A stretch of DNA of 64,000 nt. It comes from Galbibacter pacificus (lineage in GTDB: Bacteria; Bacteroidota; Bacteroidia; Flavobacteriales; Flavobacteriaceae). Both the position numbers and the translations under genes were made by a program. The stretch's first letter is position 1. The number at the start of each line of letters is the position of its first letter. The DNA lies in assembly GCF_029603155.1 (NCBI RefSeq), contig NZ_JAPMUA010000005.1, positions 62,001 to 126,000 of the forward strand. The letters run 5' to 3'. Below are positions 17,897-26,691 of the stretch, one piece after another. The notes below the pieces were generated by a model. That model ran no database searches. It was not told where the DNA came from and worked only from the letters and a program-made list of their open reading frames with translations.

Positions 17897-18196
17897 TTAT
17901 TCGGTTATTTTATTTTTTAAGTCCATTCTATCGTGCAAAATTCTTATGACTTCAATTTCGTCTTTTGTTATTTGTTGATAGAATATGATATGCTTCCCAG
18001 ATTTTAGTCCGAGTATATTGCTGCTTATTCCAGTATATGTTCTTCCCAGGGTTGGATTTTTTCCAATTTCTTTACAAGCAAATTTTAATGTGGCATAATA
18101 TTTATCTGCTTGGATTTCAGACCACATATCGAACGTATAATCCCAAATTTCATTTAAATCGTTTATGGCTTCTTGTCTTAAAATTACTTTAGCCAT
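17897..18196 (-). CDS. RelE/ParE-family toxin
   Basis: A 99-residue protein with ParE-type landmarks: LRQEAINDLNEIWDYTFDMW at the N-terminus, KFACKEIGKNPTLGRTY in the middle, and GKHIIFYQQITKDEIEVIRILHDRMDL with the terminal arginine/histidine segment. ParE toxins poison gyrase, whereas RelE toxins cut mRNA; the sequence favours ParE. It overlaps the antitoxin gene by eight bases, antitoxin first, the normal order. Confidence 0.9.
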   Translation of the reverse strand: MAKVILRQEAINDLNEIWDYTFDMWSEIQADKYYATLKFACKEIGKNPTLGRTYTGISSNILGLKSGKHIIFYQQITKDEIEVIRILHDRMDLKNKITE

Positions 18197-18440
18197 TTTT
18201 TCTCTTTTCTGCTTTTAACTTTTTTAGGTTTTCGTCAAAATCAAAGTTTTCAACTCTCGGACTATTCAATCCCTCTTGAATTGCATTTCGTAAAGCAGTG
18301 GACTTACTTTCTTCATCTTCTAAAAGACGAAGTCCGGCACGAATTACTTCACTTACATTTTTATACCGACCGGCAGAAACTTGTGTCTGCACAAATTGGT
18401 CAAAATAAGTTCCGAGTGATATTGATGTGTTCTTGCTCAT
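18189..18440 (-). CDS. ParD-family antitoxin
   Basis: An 83-residue ribbon-helix-helix antitoxin. NTSISLGTYFDQFVQTQVSAGRYKNVSEVIRAGLRLLEDEE is the DNA-binding dimer domain (residues 4-45). The charged C-terminal tail (GLNSPRVENFDFDENLKKLKAE) should wrap the toxin. It is transcribed from a recognisable promoter with an overlapping palindrome (18457-18488), consistent with autorepression. Confidence 0.9.
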   Translation of the reverse strand: MSKNTSISLGTYFDQFVQTQVSAGRYKNVSEVIRAGLRLLEDEESKSTALRNAIQEGLNSPRVENFDFDENLKKLKAEKRKNG

Positions 18441-18456
18441 AATTCAAATATTTACT

Positions 18457-18488
18457 CAAAAATACCAAAATTTGGTAAGTTTAACAAA
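18457..18488 (-). promoter_or_regulatory. Promoter and palindromic operator of the parDE-type operon
   Basis: On the minus strand a TTTG box (18485-18488) lies 20 bases from TATTTTTG (18457-18464), fitting the Bacteroidota -33/-7 pattern. A perfect inverted repeat, TACCAAA-A-TTTGGTA (18463-18477), sits in the spacer and touches the -7 element. An RHH protein bound there would block the promoter. Confidence 0.75.
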
Positions 18489-18607
18489 TTGCGTCCTGTC
18501 CTAAAATACATTTTTATCCCTTTAATAAATGGAATAATGTGCATTTTTTTGGTTTTTAGTAATGAGAATATAGAAATAGCATGTCAATTATACTCAAAAC
18601 CTCATTA

Positions 18608-18973
18608 GATACGTCCAACAACCTATCTGGATACGTCTGGAACCCCAACGGATACGTCCAATAACCTATCTGGATACGTCCGGAACCTCAACGGATACGT
18701 CCAACAACCTATCTGGATACGTCCGGAACCCCAACCGATACGTCCAACAACCTATCTGGACATATTCGAAACCCCAACGGATACGTCCAACAACCTATCT
18801 GGATACGTCCGGAACCTCAACGGATACGTCCAACAACCTATCTGGATACGTCCGGAACCCCAACGGATACGTCCAACAACCTATCTGGACATATTCGGAA
18901 CCCCAACCGATACGTCCAACAACGTATCTGGACATATTCGAAACCCCAACGGATACGTCCAACAACGTATCTG
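18608..18973. repeat. 43-bp tandem repeat, eight full units plus a 22-bp half unit
   Basis: Units start at 18608, 18651, 18694, 18737, 18780, 18823, 18866, 18909 and 18952. Each unit is a 22-bp half (GATACGTCC then AACAACCTATCTG) and a 21-bp half (GATACGTCC then GGAACCCCAACG), so the GATACGTCC word recurs every 21-22 bp. In three of the eight second halves (18759, 18888, 18931) it is replaced by GACATATTC. There are no unique spacers, so this is not a CRISPR. Confidence 0.95.
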
Positions 18974-19054
18974 GTTAGGTAAAAAATAGGTCTGGATATG
19001 CATCGGAGCAACTTAAACACCACTTAATGAGTAAACTACCCCGCCAGATGTTTG

Positions 19055-20125
19055 TTAGGAATCGTGCAGCAGCCGTTTCATGCTTACATCTTCGTAATTT
19101 CTTCTTACAAATTCCAGTGCTACCCTTACCACTTGGCCCATGGAGCGGCAGCGCTTAAATTTTAGGTCTAATGTATAATTATACAGCTCCTGTTTTAGTT
19201 CTTCCAAGTTTTCTTTGGTGGTAATATGGTCGTTTACCATACAGCGCAACAATGCTTTTAATCTTTTCTTGGATGTCAAGATCCGCTTTGCCAACAAAGA
19301 GCGTTCTTCTTTTTTATATTGTTCTATGGAAGCGGGTTTTAAGCGTTCTTCTACCATTTTTACCATCTGGTAATTTTCTTTAAAAAATTGTGGTTTGTAT
19401 ACCTTAAAGTTCCCTTCGTAGCACTGCTGGTCGAAATCTATTGCGCGTATTTTAAAAATTACATTGTCAAAATCGTGCACGGGTATAATTACGTAATTGT
19501 AAGAGCGCATATCTCCCAACAACCTTATCATGCAGCGTTCGTTAAACTTTACAAATTCTTTTGCAATCTGGCTTTTTTGTATGTCGGTACATTCGGGCAG
19601 GGCATTTTTTATAAATTCATCGCCCGGGATTCCAGAAATATGTTCTTCGATCAAGGTATCGTGGTAAACGGCAAAGTTAATCCGGTTGGGCGACAGGATA
19701 TGTTCCAGTTCGAGCCCGTATACCCGAGAGGCATCGGCTTTTTTTACATAAATATAGGTATAGTTGTCATTGAGGATATTTCTAACCTTTATGCGGAAAG
19801 GCTGCGAGTTGCCAAAGGTGCAAAAATCAATGGCATCTATATTAAGGTACTGAAAGATGTCTTCGTTTCCATCAGAAAAAATAAGCGTATATACCTGTTT
19901 TAAATGGTAATCGATCTCTGGGCGTTCAAATTCAGAATAATAAACACGTATCCAAAGCGTATCGTTATCATCTTCATCATACACTACAACAGAGCCGGAA
20001 AACCGAAGCAGGTCGTCATAAGATATGGGTATCTTTGTGGTCCGGTTGTAGCGCTCCAGATAGGTAAGCAACCGTTCGTTTACTGGATAGCTGGGCTTCT
20101 TTTTCGACATTAATTTTTCGCTCAT
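19055..20125 (-). CDS. Unrecognised protein with protein-kinase-like motifs
   Basis: The 356-residue cytoplasmic protein has no family I can name. From residue 110 to 235 it follows the order of a kinase-like fold: YIYVKKADASRVYGLELEHIL (possible beta-3 Lys128/129 and helix-C Glu139), TLIEEHISGIPGDEFI (like a kinase hinge, about 158-172), LLGDMRSYNYVI (Asp205 and Asn210 spaced as in the catalytic loop GDxxxxN) and IRAIDFD (Asp230, like DFG/DFD). The first 100 residues and the helical, basic last 90 are unassigned. A TTG-N21-TAAATTTG promoter-like pair lies at 20149-20180. The kinase reading is inference. Confidence 0.7.
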   Translation of the reverse strand: MSEKLMSKKKPSYPVNERLLTYLERYNRTTKIPISYDDLLRFSGSVVVYDEDDNDTLWIRVYYSEFERPEIDYHLKQVYTLIFSDGNEDIFQYLNIDAIDFCTFGNSQPFRIKVRNILNDNYTYIYVKKADASRVYGLELEHILSPNRINFAVYHDTLIEEHISGIPGDEFIKNALPECTDIQKSQIAKEFVKFNERCMIRLLGDMRSYNYVIIPVHDFDNVIFKIRAIDFDQQCYEGNFKVYKPQFFKENYQMVKMVEERLKPASIEQYKKEERSLLAKRILTSKKRLKALLRCMVNDHITTKENLEELKQELYNYTLDLKFKRCRSMGQVVRVALEFVRRNYEDVSMKRLLHDS

Positions 20126-20148
20126 CTCGTGTTTTCTTATTAATTAAT

Positions 20149-20180
20149 CAAATTTAATCTATATTATTGTAACAAATCAA
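20149..20180 (-). promoter_or_regulatory. Possible promoter of the kinase-like gene
   Basis: On the minus strand TTG (20178-20180) is 21 bases from TAAATTTG (20149-20156), matching the Bacteroidota consensus loosely; the start codon follows 23 bases further on. The region is AT-rich, so chance is not excluded. Confidence 0.45.
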
Positions 20181-20226
20181 CATAGAATTCGTCAAGTTAA
20201 TAGAATCAACTCGAAAAAAGAAAATT

Positions 20227-21129
20227 TTGGAAAATATTCTTACAGTAAATAACCTCACCAAGAAATTCGACCTTTTAACCGCCGTAAACGATGTTTCCTT
20301 TAACATAAAAAAGGGAAACGTATATGGTATTTTAGGGCCTAACGGAAGTGGGAAATCGACCACCTTGGGCATTGTGCTCAATGTTGTTAACAAGTCTGCC
20401 GGGGATTTTTTCTGGTTTGACGGGAATACTTCGACACACCAGGCATTAAAAAAAGTAGGGGCCATAATAGAACGCCCGAACTTTTACCCGTACATGACCG
20501 CAGAACAAAACCTGAAACTGGTTTGTAAAATAAAAGAAGTGCCAAACGATAAAATCCATGAAAAACTGGAGCTCGTTGGGCTGTTGGACCGAAAAGACAG
20601 CAAGTTTAAAACTTATTCCCTCGGGATGAAACAACGCCTGGCCATTGCCTCTGCACTTTTAAACGACCCCGAGATTTTAATTCTGGACGAGCCCACCAAC
20701 GGATTGGACCCGCAGGGAATACACCAAATCAGGGAAATCATAAAAAAAATTGCCTCCATGGGTACGACCATTCTTTTGGCCTCTCACCTACTTGATGAAG
20801 TTGAAAAGGTATGCTCCCATGTTATTATTTTAAGAAAAGGACATATGCTCTATTCGGGCAGGGTGGACGAAATGATTGCCAGTCACGGCTTTTTTGAACT
20901 AAAAGCAGATAACGAAAAGGAATTAATGGCCGTTTTGGAAAAAAATCCCGCTTTTGGTTCGCTAAAAATTGAAAATGGATTGATTACCGCTTTTTTAAAC
21001 GAACCCATGGACGCTACAACATTTAATAAATTTATGTTTGAAAAAGGCATTGTGCTCTCGCATCTGGTTAAAAGAAAAGAAAGCCTTGAAGAACAATTCC
21101 TGACAATTACCAAAAACCAAGCTAACTAA
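20227..21129 (+). CDS. ABC transporter ATP-binding protein
   Basis: A 300-residue ABC-2-type ATPase: Walker A GPNGSGKST (residues 37-45), signature YSLGMKQRL, Walker B ILILDEPTNGLDP, and the H-loop switch ASHLL. The C-terminal 90 residues form the extra domain seen in drug or lantibiotic-type exporters. A TTG start gives MENILTVNNLTKKF, and no ATG precedes the Walker region. It overlaps the permease gene by one base, so the two form one exporter. Confidence 0.93.
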   Translation: MENILTVNNLTKKFDLLTAVNDVSFNIKKGNVYGILGPNGSGKSTTLGIVLNVVNKSAGDFFWFDGNTSTHQALKKVGAIIERPNFYPYMTAEQNLKLVCKIKEVPNDKIHEKLELVGLLDRKDSKFKTYSLGMKQRLAIASALLNDPEILILDEPTNGLDPQGIHQIREIIKKIASMGTTILLASHLLDEVEKVCSHVIILRKGHMLYSGRVDEMIASHGFFELKADNEKELMAVLEKNPAFGSLKIENGLITAFLNEPMDATTFNKFMFEKGIVLSHLVKRKESLEEQFLTITKNQAN

Positions 21130-21959
21130 TGAAACGATTACTCCAAATAGAATTTATAAAACTCTGGAACAACAGGGCCAGCAGGGTCTTAACTATTGCA
21201 TACTTTATTTTGCTCACTTTTATCGCCCTGTTTGCAACCATAAAATTTGATATAGGCGACGTACATTTTCAATTGGCCGACCAAGGAATTTTTAATTTTC
21301 CGTACATATGGCACTTCAATACGTACATTGCCGCTTTTTTCAAGCTTTTCCTGGCCATTGTTATTGTTTCCATGATGTCCAACGAGTACAGCAACAAAAC
21401 CATAAAACAAAATTTAATAGACGGGCTTAGCAAAAAAGAATTCATTCTTTCTAAATTTCTTACCGTGGTGGTTTTTTCTATTATTTCTACCATTTTTATT
21501 TTTGTGGTCTCTTTGATTTTAGGGATGATTTATTCTGATTATACCGAACTCAGCATTATATTTTCTGACCTTGAATACTTTTTGGCCTTTTTTGTAAAGC
21601 TCCTGGGCTTCTTTTCATTTTGCTTGTTCTTGGGCATTTTTGTAAAAAGATCGGCTTTTGCCCTGGGCTTTTTAATACTCTGGCAAGTGTTCGAAGGCAT
21701 TTTTTACGGGCTTGCACATTGGCAACTGGACAGCAATATAGCAAATGGTATTTCTCGGTTTTTGCCGCTAGAAGCCATGAGCAACCTTATAAAAGAGCCG
21801 TTTAGCCGTTTGGGGGCCGTACAATCTGTAGCCAGTCAAGTTGGGGAATCTATTACCAAAGACTATTCGGTGCATTGGTACGAGATACTTATTGTTTTAG
21901 TATGGACATTCATTTTTATTTACTTATCTTTTGCCTTATTAAAGAAAAGGGATTTATAA
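21129..21959 (+). CDS. ABC-2 type transporter permease
   Basis: A 276-residue membrane protein with six hydrophobic spans. It opens with LLQIEFIKLWNNRASRVLTIAYFILLTFIALF, followed by the NEYSNKTIKQNLIDGLSKKEFILSKFLTV cytoplasmic loop typical of ABC-2 permeases. It pairs with the ATPase immediately upstream (shared base at 21129). The exported substrate is unknown. Confidence 0.88.
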   Translation: MKRLLQIEFIKLWNNRASRVLTIAYFILLTFIALFATIKFDIGDVHFQLADQGIFNFPYIWHFNTYIAAFFKLFLAIVIVSMMSNEYSNKTIKQNLIDGLSKKEFILSKFLTVVVFSIISTIFIFVVSLILGMIYSDYTELSIIFSDLEYFLAFFVKLLGFFSFCLFLGIFVKRSAFALGFLILWQVFEGIFYGLAHWQLDSNIANGISRFLPLEAMSNLIKEPFSRLGAVQSVASQVGESITKDYSVHWYEILIVLVWTFIFIYLSFALLKKRDL

Positions 21960-21983
21960 TCCACAAAAAACAACCTAAACTAA

Positions 21984-24143
21984 ATGATAGCCCCATCAAC
22001 TATCAAAAGCTGTTTTTTAATGGCACTACTCTACTTTTCGGTCAAGGAAATGCAGGCACAGACCAATGCATTGCCAAACGATTGCGTAAATGCCATAACG
22101 GTATGTGGCAGTGGAATGATAAACAGTAATGCCAACGGAAGCGGCGTCCAGGAAATAAGCAACAATGCCTGCAATAGCATGGAACACAATAGTTTGTGGC
22201 TAAAAATAAATATTGTCCAGGCAGGTACTTTGGGATTTACCTTACAACCCACTAACACCGATATTAAAGTAGATTACGATTTTTTTGTGTTTGGCCCCAA
22301 CGCCAATTGCACCAATATTGGGCAGTCCATACGTTGCTCGACCACAAATCCAAACGCTGCCGGACTTACAAATAACCTTACCGGAATGAACGGCACGGCA
22401 AGCGAAACCAGCGAAGGCCCTGGGGAAGAGGGCGATGGTTTTGTAAAATGGCTGGATGTCTCGGTTGGCGATACTTATTTTATTGTAATCGACCGCCCTG
22501 TAGGAAGCGGCGGGTTTAACCTTGAATGGACAGGATCTGCCACAACTGAAGGCTCCCCTTTTCCCGGTACGCCCATAGCAAATGCAATAACCGGCCAAGA
22601 GATATGCAACAGTACCGGAATGCATACATTCTATCTTTCGGCAATGACAAACAGCATAAACCCCGACCCCAACAACAACGTTAGCTTTTACGGCACCGAA
22701 GGCGATGCTTATGATCAAGTAAACCAACTCTCGCACAGCTTAACGCTTGATAATTCTTCTCAAAAAATATATGCACGCGTTACCAACGCCAACGGTTGTT
22801 TTGATATTACCGATTTTGAGCTTTCATCCTATAAAACCCCTGTACTAAACAATATGGATTTTGTGCAATGCGATTTGGATATTACAAATTCTACCGATGG
22901 CAAAACGGTATTCAACCTTTCTCAGCTAAAAGAACAAATAACCAATAACAGCAATACCCAAATTCTTTATTATGAAAGCGTGGCCGATAGAACAAACAAC
23001 AACCCCGTTGCAAACCCCGAAAACTATATAGGGCAAGACCAACAGGTTCTCTATACCAAAGCAATTGCCCCAAGCGGATGCGAAAGCACTTCCGAAGGTA
23101 AAATTACGCTTTCTGTAAAATCCACAACCGCCAGTTTGCCAAAGGCAGCACCATATTTTACTTGTGATTTAAATGCTGAAGATACTGTTCTGGAAGGAGC
23201 TTTCGACTTGGCCTTTATCAAAAAAAACGCATACCCAAACCTAGATGTATTTCTTTATAAAAGCCGCGATGATGCCGCTTTGGAAGTAAATGAAATTACA
23301 TTGGACGAAATTATTTCCGAAAGCACAACCTTGTTTGCACGCCTTGAAAAGAACAACGAATGCCAGGGCGTGGAAGAAATAGACTTAACCGTAAACCCAA
23401 CGCCTCAAATAAAACTTCCCGATGCCTTTCCACTTTTATGCCTCAACATTGGAAGTCTCCCAATAACCGCCCCAAGCGGATTTGACCTTTATAAATGGTA
23501 TAAAATTGATGAAAACAACCAAGAAAAACTTATAGAAACCCAACAGACCATTAAAATTACCGAACCTGGAAATTACCGTTTGGAAGTAAGCTATGTATAC
23601 AATAATTATGGAACCACCAAGGAATGTAGCAATAGCAAAACATTTAATATTGAAGCATCTAATATAGCCACTATTTTAAAAGTTGATGTCGAAGATATTT
23701 CTGAAAACAATAAAATTGCCGTTTTGGTTGAAGGGGAAGGCAATTACGAGTATGCCCTTGACACGCCATATGGAACATACCAGAACAATAACATGTTTGA
23801 GAATGTCCCAAATGGTTTTATAGAGGTATATGTACGCGACAAAAATGGCTGTGGCATGGTAAGTCAAAAAATATCGGTTATTGGTTATGACAAGTTTTTT
23901 ACCCCAAATGGCGATGGCTACAATGATTATTGGAGAATACACGGAACAAATGAAACATTTCAGGCCAATTCCCTAATTTTTATATACGACCGATACGGGA
24001 AGCTCATTAAACAAATACGTCCTTCAAGTAAAGGCTGGGACGGGAATTACAATGGCATTCCCCTCCCGTCATCTGATTATTGGTTTTCTGCAACCCTTGA
24101 AGATGGACGCGAATTTAAAGGTCATTTCACGTTAAAAAGATAA
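21984..24143 (+). CDS. Large secreted protein with T9SS type B sorting domain
   Basis: The 719-residue protein starts with a signal peptide (SCFLMALLYFSVKEMQAQ). A PPC-like/CUB-like N-terminal region with several cysteines follows (about 30-185), then repeated Ig-like/PKD-like segments separated by CDLD-type motifs. It ends in the gliding-motility-associated C-terminal domain: FFTPNGDGYNDYWRI, FIYDRYGKLIKQI, WDGNYNGIPLPSSDYWF and FKGHFTLKR. It should be surface-attached or secreted by the T9SS, and adhesion is a possible role. It begins 24 bases after the ABC permease. Confidence 0.88.
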   Translation: MIAPSTIKSCFLMALLYFSVKEMQAQTNALPNDCVNAITVCGSGMINSNANGSGVQEISNNACNSMEHNSLWLKINIVQAGTLGFTLQPTNTDIKVDYDFFVFGPNANCTNIGQSIRCSTTNPNAAGLTNNLTGMNGTASETSEGPGEEGDGFVKWLDVSVGDTYFIVIDRPVGSGGFNLEWTGSATTEGSPFPGTPIANAITGQEICNSTGMHTFYLSAMTNSINPDPNNNVSFYGTEGDAYDQVNQLSHSLTLDNSSQKIYARVTNANGCFDITDFELSSYKTPVLNNMDFVQCDLDITNSTDGKTVFNLSQLKEQITNNSNTQILYYESVADRTNNNPVANPENYIGQDQQVLYTKAIAPSGCESTSEGKITLSVKSTTASLPKAAPYFTCDLNAEDTVLEGAFDLAFIKKNAYPNLDVFLYKSRDDAALEVNEITLDEIISESTTLFARLEKNNECQGVEEIDLTVNPTPQIKLPDAFPLLCLNIGSLPITAPSGFDLYKWYKIDENNQEKLIETQQTIKITEPGNYRLEVSYVYNNYGTTKECSNSKTFNIEASNIATILKVDVEDISENNKIAVLVEGEGNYEYALDTPYGTYQNNNMFENVPNGFIEVYVRDKNGCGMVSQKISVIGYDKFFTPNGDGYNDYWRIHGTNETFQANSLIFIYDRYGKLIKQIRPSSKGWDGNYNGIPLPSSDYWFSATLEDGREFKGHFTLKR

Positions 24144-24278
24144 ACCCCCATCGGCTGGGCAAAAAATTTAAAATAGTCAATGCCAAAACATTTCTTCATT
24201 GACAAGTTGGCTTCCAATTGTCTAATTATTAAACAATTTTCAATCTGTTTCCAATTCATAATTTGCTAATTTTGTAAG

Positions 24279-26270
24279 ATGCGATTCAAAATAAAATCAA
24301 ATTACAAACCAATGGGGGATCAGCCCGAGGCTATCCGTCAATTATCAGAAGGTATCGAGGCCCATGACAAATACCAAACCCTTTTGGGGGTAACGGGTTC
24401 CGGAAAAACATTTACGGTTGCCAACGTTATTCAGGAAGTACAGCGCCCCACCTTGGTCTTGGCACATAACAAAACGCTTGCGGCGCAGTTGTATTCAGAA
24501 TTCAAACAGTTTTTCCCCGATAATGCGGTAGAATATTTTGTTTCTTATTACGATTATTACCAGCCCGAAGCCTACATACCCGTAACCGGTACATATATTG
24601 AAAAGGACCTCTCCATAAACGACGAAATTGAAAAGCTACGCCTTAGCGCAACCTCTTCCTTGTTATCGGGAAGGCGTGATGTACTGGTGGTGGCATCGGT
24701 ATCGTGCCTGTATGGTATTGGAAACCCTGTTGAGTTTCAAAAAAATGTAATTTCTATTGAACGGGACCAGGTAATTGCCCGCACCAAATTGTTGCACCGT
24801 TTGGTACAAAGCTTATATGCAAGAACAACAGCCGAATTTACCCACGGAAGTTTCAGGGTGAAGGGCGATGTAGTGGATGTATATCCGAGTTATGCAGACG
24901 ATGCCTTTAGGATTCATTTTTTTGGGGATGAAATCGAAGAAATTGAAGCCTTCGACCCAACTACAAACCGCGTTCTTGAAAAATATGACCGGCTAAATAT
25001 CTATCCGGCAAATATGTTTGTTACATCACCGGACGTTTTGCAAAATGCCATTCACCAAATACAGGATGACCTTGTAAAACAAGTAGATTATTTTAAAGAA
25101 GTCGGGAAACCCTTAGAAGCAAAACGCTTGGAAGAACGTACCAATTTCGACCTGGAAATGATTCGCGAACTGGGTTATTGCAGCGGTATTGAAAATTACT
25201 CCCGCTATCTTGACGGAAGACAGCCCGGCACCCGGCCATTCTGCCTGCTGGACTATTTCCCCGATGATTACTTAATGGTGGTAGACGAAAGCCACGTTAC
25301 CATTCCACAGGTACATGCCATGTATGGAGGCGATAGAAGCCGGAAAGAAAATCTGGTTGAATATGGGTTTAGGCTCCCTGCTGCCATGGATAACAGACCT
25401 TTAAAGTTTGAAGAATTTGAGGCATTGCAAAATCAGGTCCTATATGTAAGCGCCACTCCCGCCGATTATGAACTGCAATTAAGCAGTGGTATTTATGTGG
25501 AACAGGTTATTAGGCCAACGGGCTTGTTGGACCCCGTTATAGAAGTACGCCCCAGCGAAAACCAGATCGACGACCTTGTGGAAGAAATTCAACAAAGGGT
25601 TGAAGTTGACGAGCGTGTTTTGGTAACCACGCTTACAAAAAGAATGGCCGAAGAACTTACCAAGTACCTTACCCGCATACAGGTACGTTGCCGCTATATC
25701 CATAGCGATGTAGATACACTGGAGCGCGTGGAGATTATGCAAGATTTACGCAAAGGTTTGTTTGATGTGCTCATTGGGGTAAATTTATTAAGGGAAGGAT
25801 TGGATTTACCCGAAGTTTCGCTGGTTGCCATTTTGGATGCCGATAAGGAAGGTTTTTTAAGAAGTGCCAGATCGCTTACCCAAACGGTAGGCCGTGCCGC
25901 AAGGAACCTGAACGGAAAGGCAATTATGTATGCTGATAAGATTACGAACAGCATGCAAAAAACCATTGACGAAACCAATTACCGACGGGAAAAGCAAATT
26001 AGCTTCAACAAAGAAAACAATATAACCCCTAAAGCGCTCAATAAGAATTTGGATAGTGCCTTGGCAAAAAATTCGGTTTCTACCTATCAACTGGAAAAAG
26101 AAGCAGCCCGGAAAGCGGCCGAACCCGAACTGGAATATCTTCCGAAGGAAAAAATAGAAAAAATAATAAGGGACAAGCGCAAAGCGATGGAAAAAGCTGC
26201 AAAAAACCTTGACTTTATGGAAGCTGCAAAACTGCGCGACGAAATAAAGAGTTTGCAGGAACGTGTTTAA
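24279..26270 (+). CDS. uvrB: Excinuclease ABC subunit B
   Basis: The 663-residue helicase-like subunit of nucleotide excision repair verifies damage and loads UvrC. Visible features are Walker A GVTGSGKTF (around residue 40), the damage-probing beta-hairpin YYDYYQPEAYIP, the DESH box (VVDESHVTIPQ), LREGLDLPEVSLVAILDADKEGF, QTVGRAARN (motif VI) and the C-terminal UVR motif (EKAAKNLDFMEAAKLRDEIKSL). It has full length and an ATG start. Its stop is one base before the start of the barstar-like gene. Confidence 0.98.
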   Translation: MRFKIKSNYKPMGDQPEAIRQLSEGIEAHDKYQTLLGVTGSGKTFTVANVIQEVQRPTLVLAHNKTLAAQLYSEFKQFFPDNAVEYFVSYYDYYQPEAYIPVTGTYIEKDLSINDEIEKLRLSATSSLLSGRRDVLVVASVSCLYGIGNPVEFQKNVISIERDQVIARTKLLHRLVQSLYARTTAEFTHGSFRVKGDVVDVYPSYADDAFRIHFFGDEIEEIEAFDPTTNRVLEKYDRLNIYPANMFVTSPDVLQNAIHQIQDDLVKQVDYFKEVGKPLEAKRLEERTNFDLEMIRELGYCSGIENYSRYLDGRQPGTRPFCLLDYFPDDYLMVVDESHVTIPQVHAMYGGDRSRKENLVEYGFRLPAAMDNRPLKFEEFEALQNQVLYVSATPADYELQLSSGIYVEQVIRPTGLLDPVIEVRPSENQIDDLVEEIQQRVEVDERVLVTTLTKRMAEELTKYLTRIQVRCRYIHSDVDTLERVEIMQDLRKGLFDVLIGVNLLREGLDLPEVSLVAILDADKEGFLRSARSLTQTVGRAARNLNGKAIMYADKITNSMQKTIDETNYRREKQISFNKENNITPKALNKNLDSALAKNSVSTYQLEKEAARKAAEPELEYLPKEKIEKIIRDKRKAMEKAAKNLDFMEAAKLRDEIKSLQERV

Positions 26271-26271
26271 A

Positions 26272-26670
26272 ATGGAAAGCGTTAAGAAATTTACTATTGA
26301 TGGGAATTCCATTTTTGATATTCCTTCTTTTTATAAAGAAGTAAACCGCGAATTCATGAAAAATGAGGATTGGAATATTGCAGAGAACCTTGATGCTTTA
26401 AACGATTTGTTTTATGGTGGATTTGGTGAATTAAAATCGATTGAAGCATGTGACCTTGTCTGGAAAAATATAGCCAAGAACAAAACTGATTTAGGCAGAC
26501 AGACTACTATTGAGTTTTACAAAAACAAACTAAAAAAACCTTCTATTTACAATACAGTATTTATAAAGAAGAAGCTAGCTGAATTGGAACAAGGACAAGG
26601 CAAAACATATTTTGATATTATTATGGAAATAATTGAAAATCATCCGCAGATTAATTTAATAGAGGCTTGA
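26272..26670 (+). CDS. Barstar-family protein
   Basis: A 132-residue protein whose FTIDGNSIFDIPSFYKEVNREFM...AENLDALNDLFYGGF follows the barstar (ribonuclease inhibitor) pattern, with a C-terminal extension (FDIIMEIIENHPQIN). The ATG at 26272 is one base beyond the uvrB stop; an in-frame GTG at 26263 would overlap uvrB. No barnase-like ribonuclease is seen nearby, so it is an orphan inhibitor, perhaps an immunity protein. Confidence 0.8.
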   Translation: MESVKKFTIDGNSIFDIPSFYKEVNREFMKNEDWNIAENLDALNDLFYGGFGELKSIEACDLVWKNIAKNKTDLGRQTTIEFYKNKLKKPSIYNTVFIKKKLAELEQGQGKTYFDIIMEIIENHPQINLIEA

Positions 26671-26691
26671 ATTAATTTTAAACTAAAAAGA

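Larger units (their letters stand above)
18441..19054. other. Gene-free accessory stretch holding the toxin-antitoxin promoter and the 43-bp repeat array
   Basis: Besides the promoter and the tandem array, 18489-18607 is plain AT-rich sequence. 19008-19050 is a degenerate copy of an element also found at 41041-41140 (shared CTTAAA...CACTTA..GAGTAAA). No open frame here looks coding: the frames that cross the array change register with every 43-bp unit. Confidence 0.7.

Noticed and set aside
18608..18973. CRISPR array
   Set aside because: The 43-bp units are contiguous with no unique spacers; internal variation is between two half-unit types. No cas gene is nearby.
18838..19023. Short minus-strand reading frame across the tandem repeats
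   Set aside because: A 43-bp unit shifts frame each copy, so the frame is only open by chance; the residues are repetitive and unlike a protein.
24267..24274. TAATTTTG as the uvrB promoter
   Set aside because: It lies only four bases before the ATG and has no -33 partner, so it would produce a leaderless or truncated message; probably chance.
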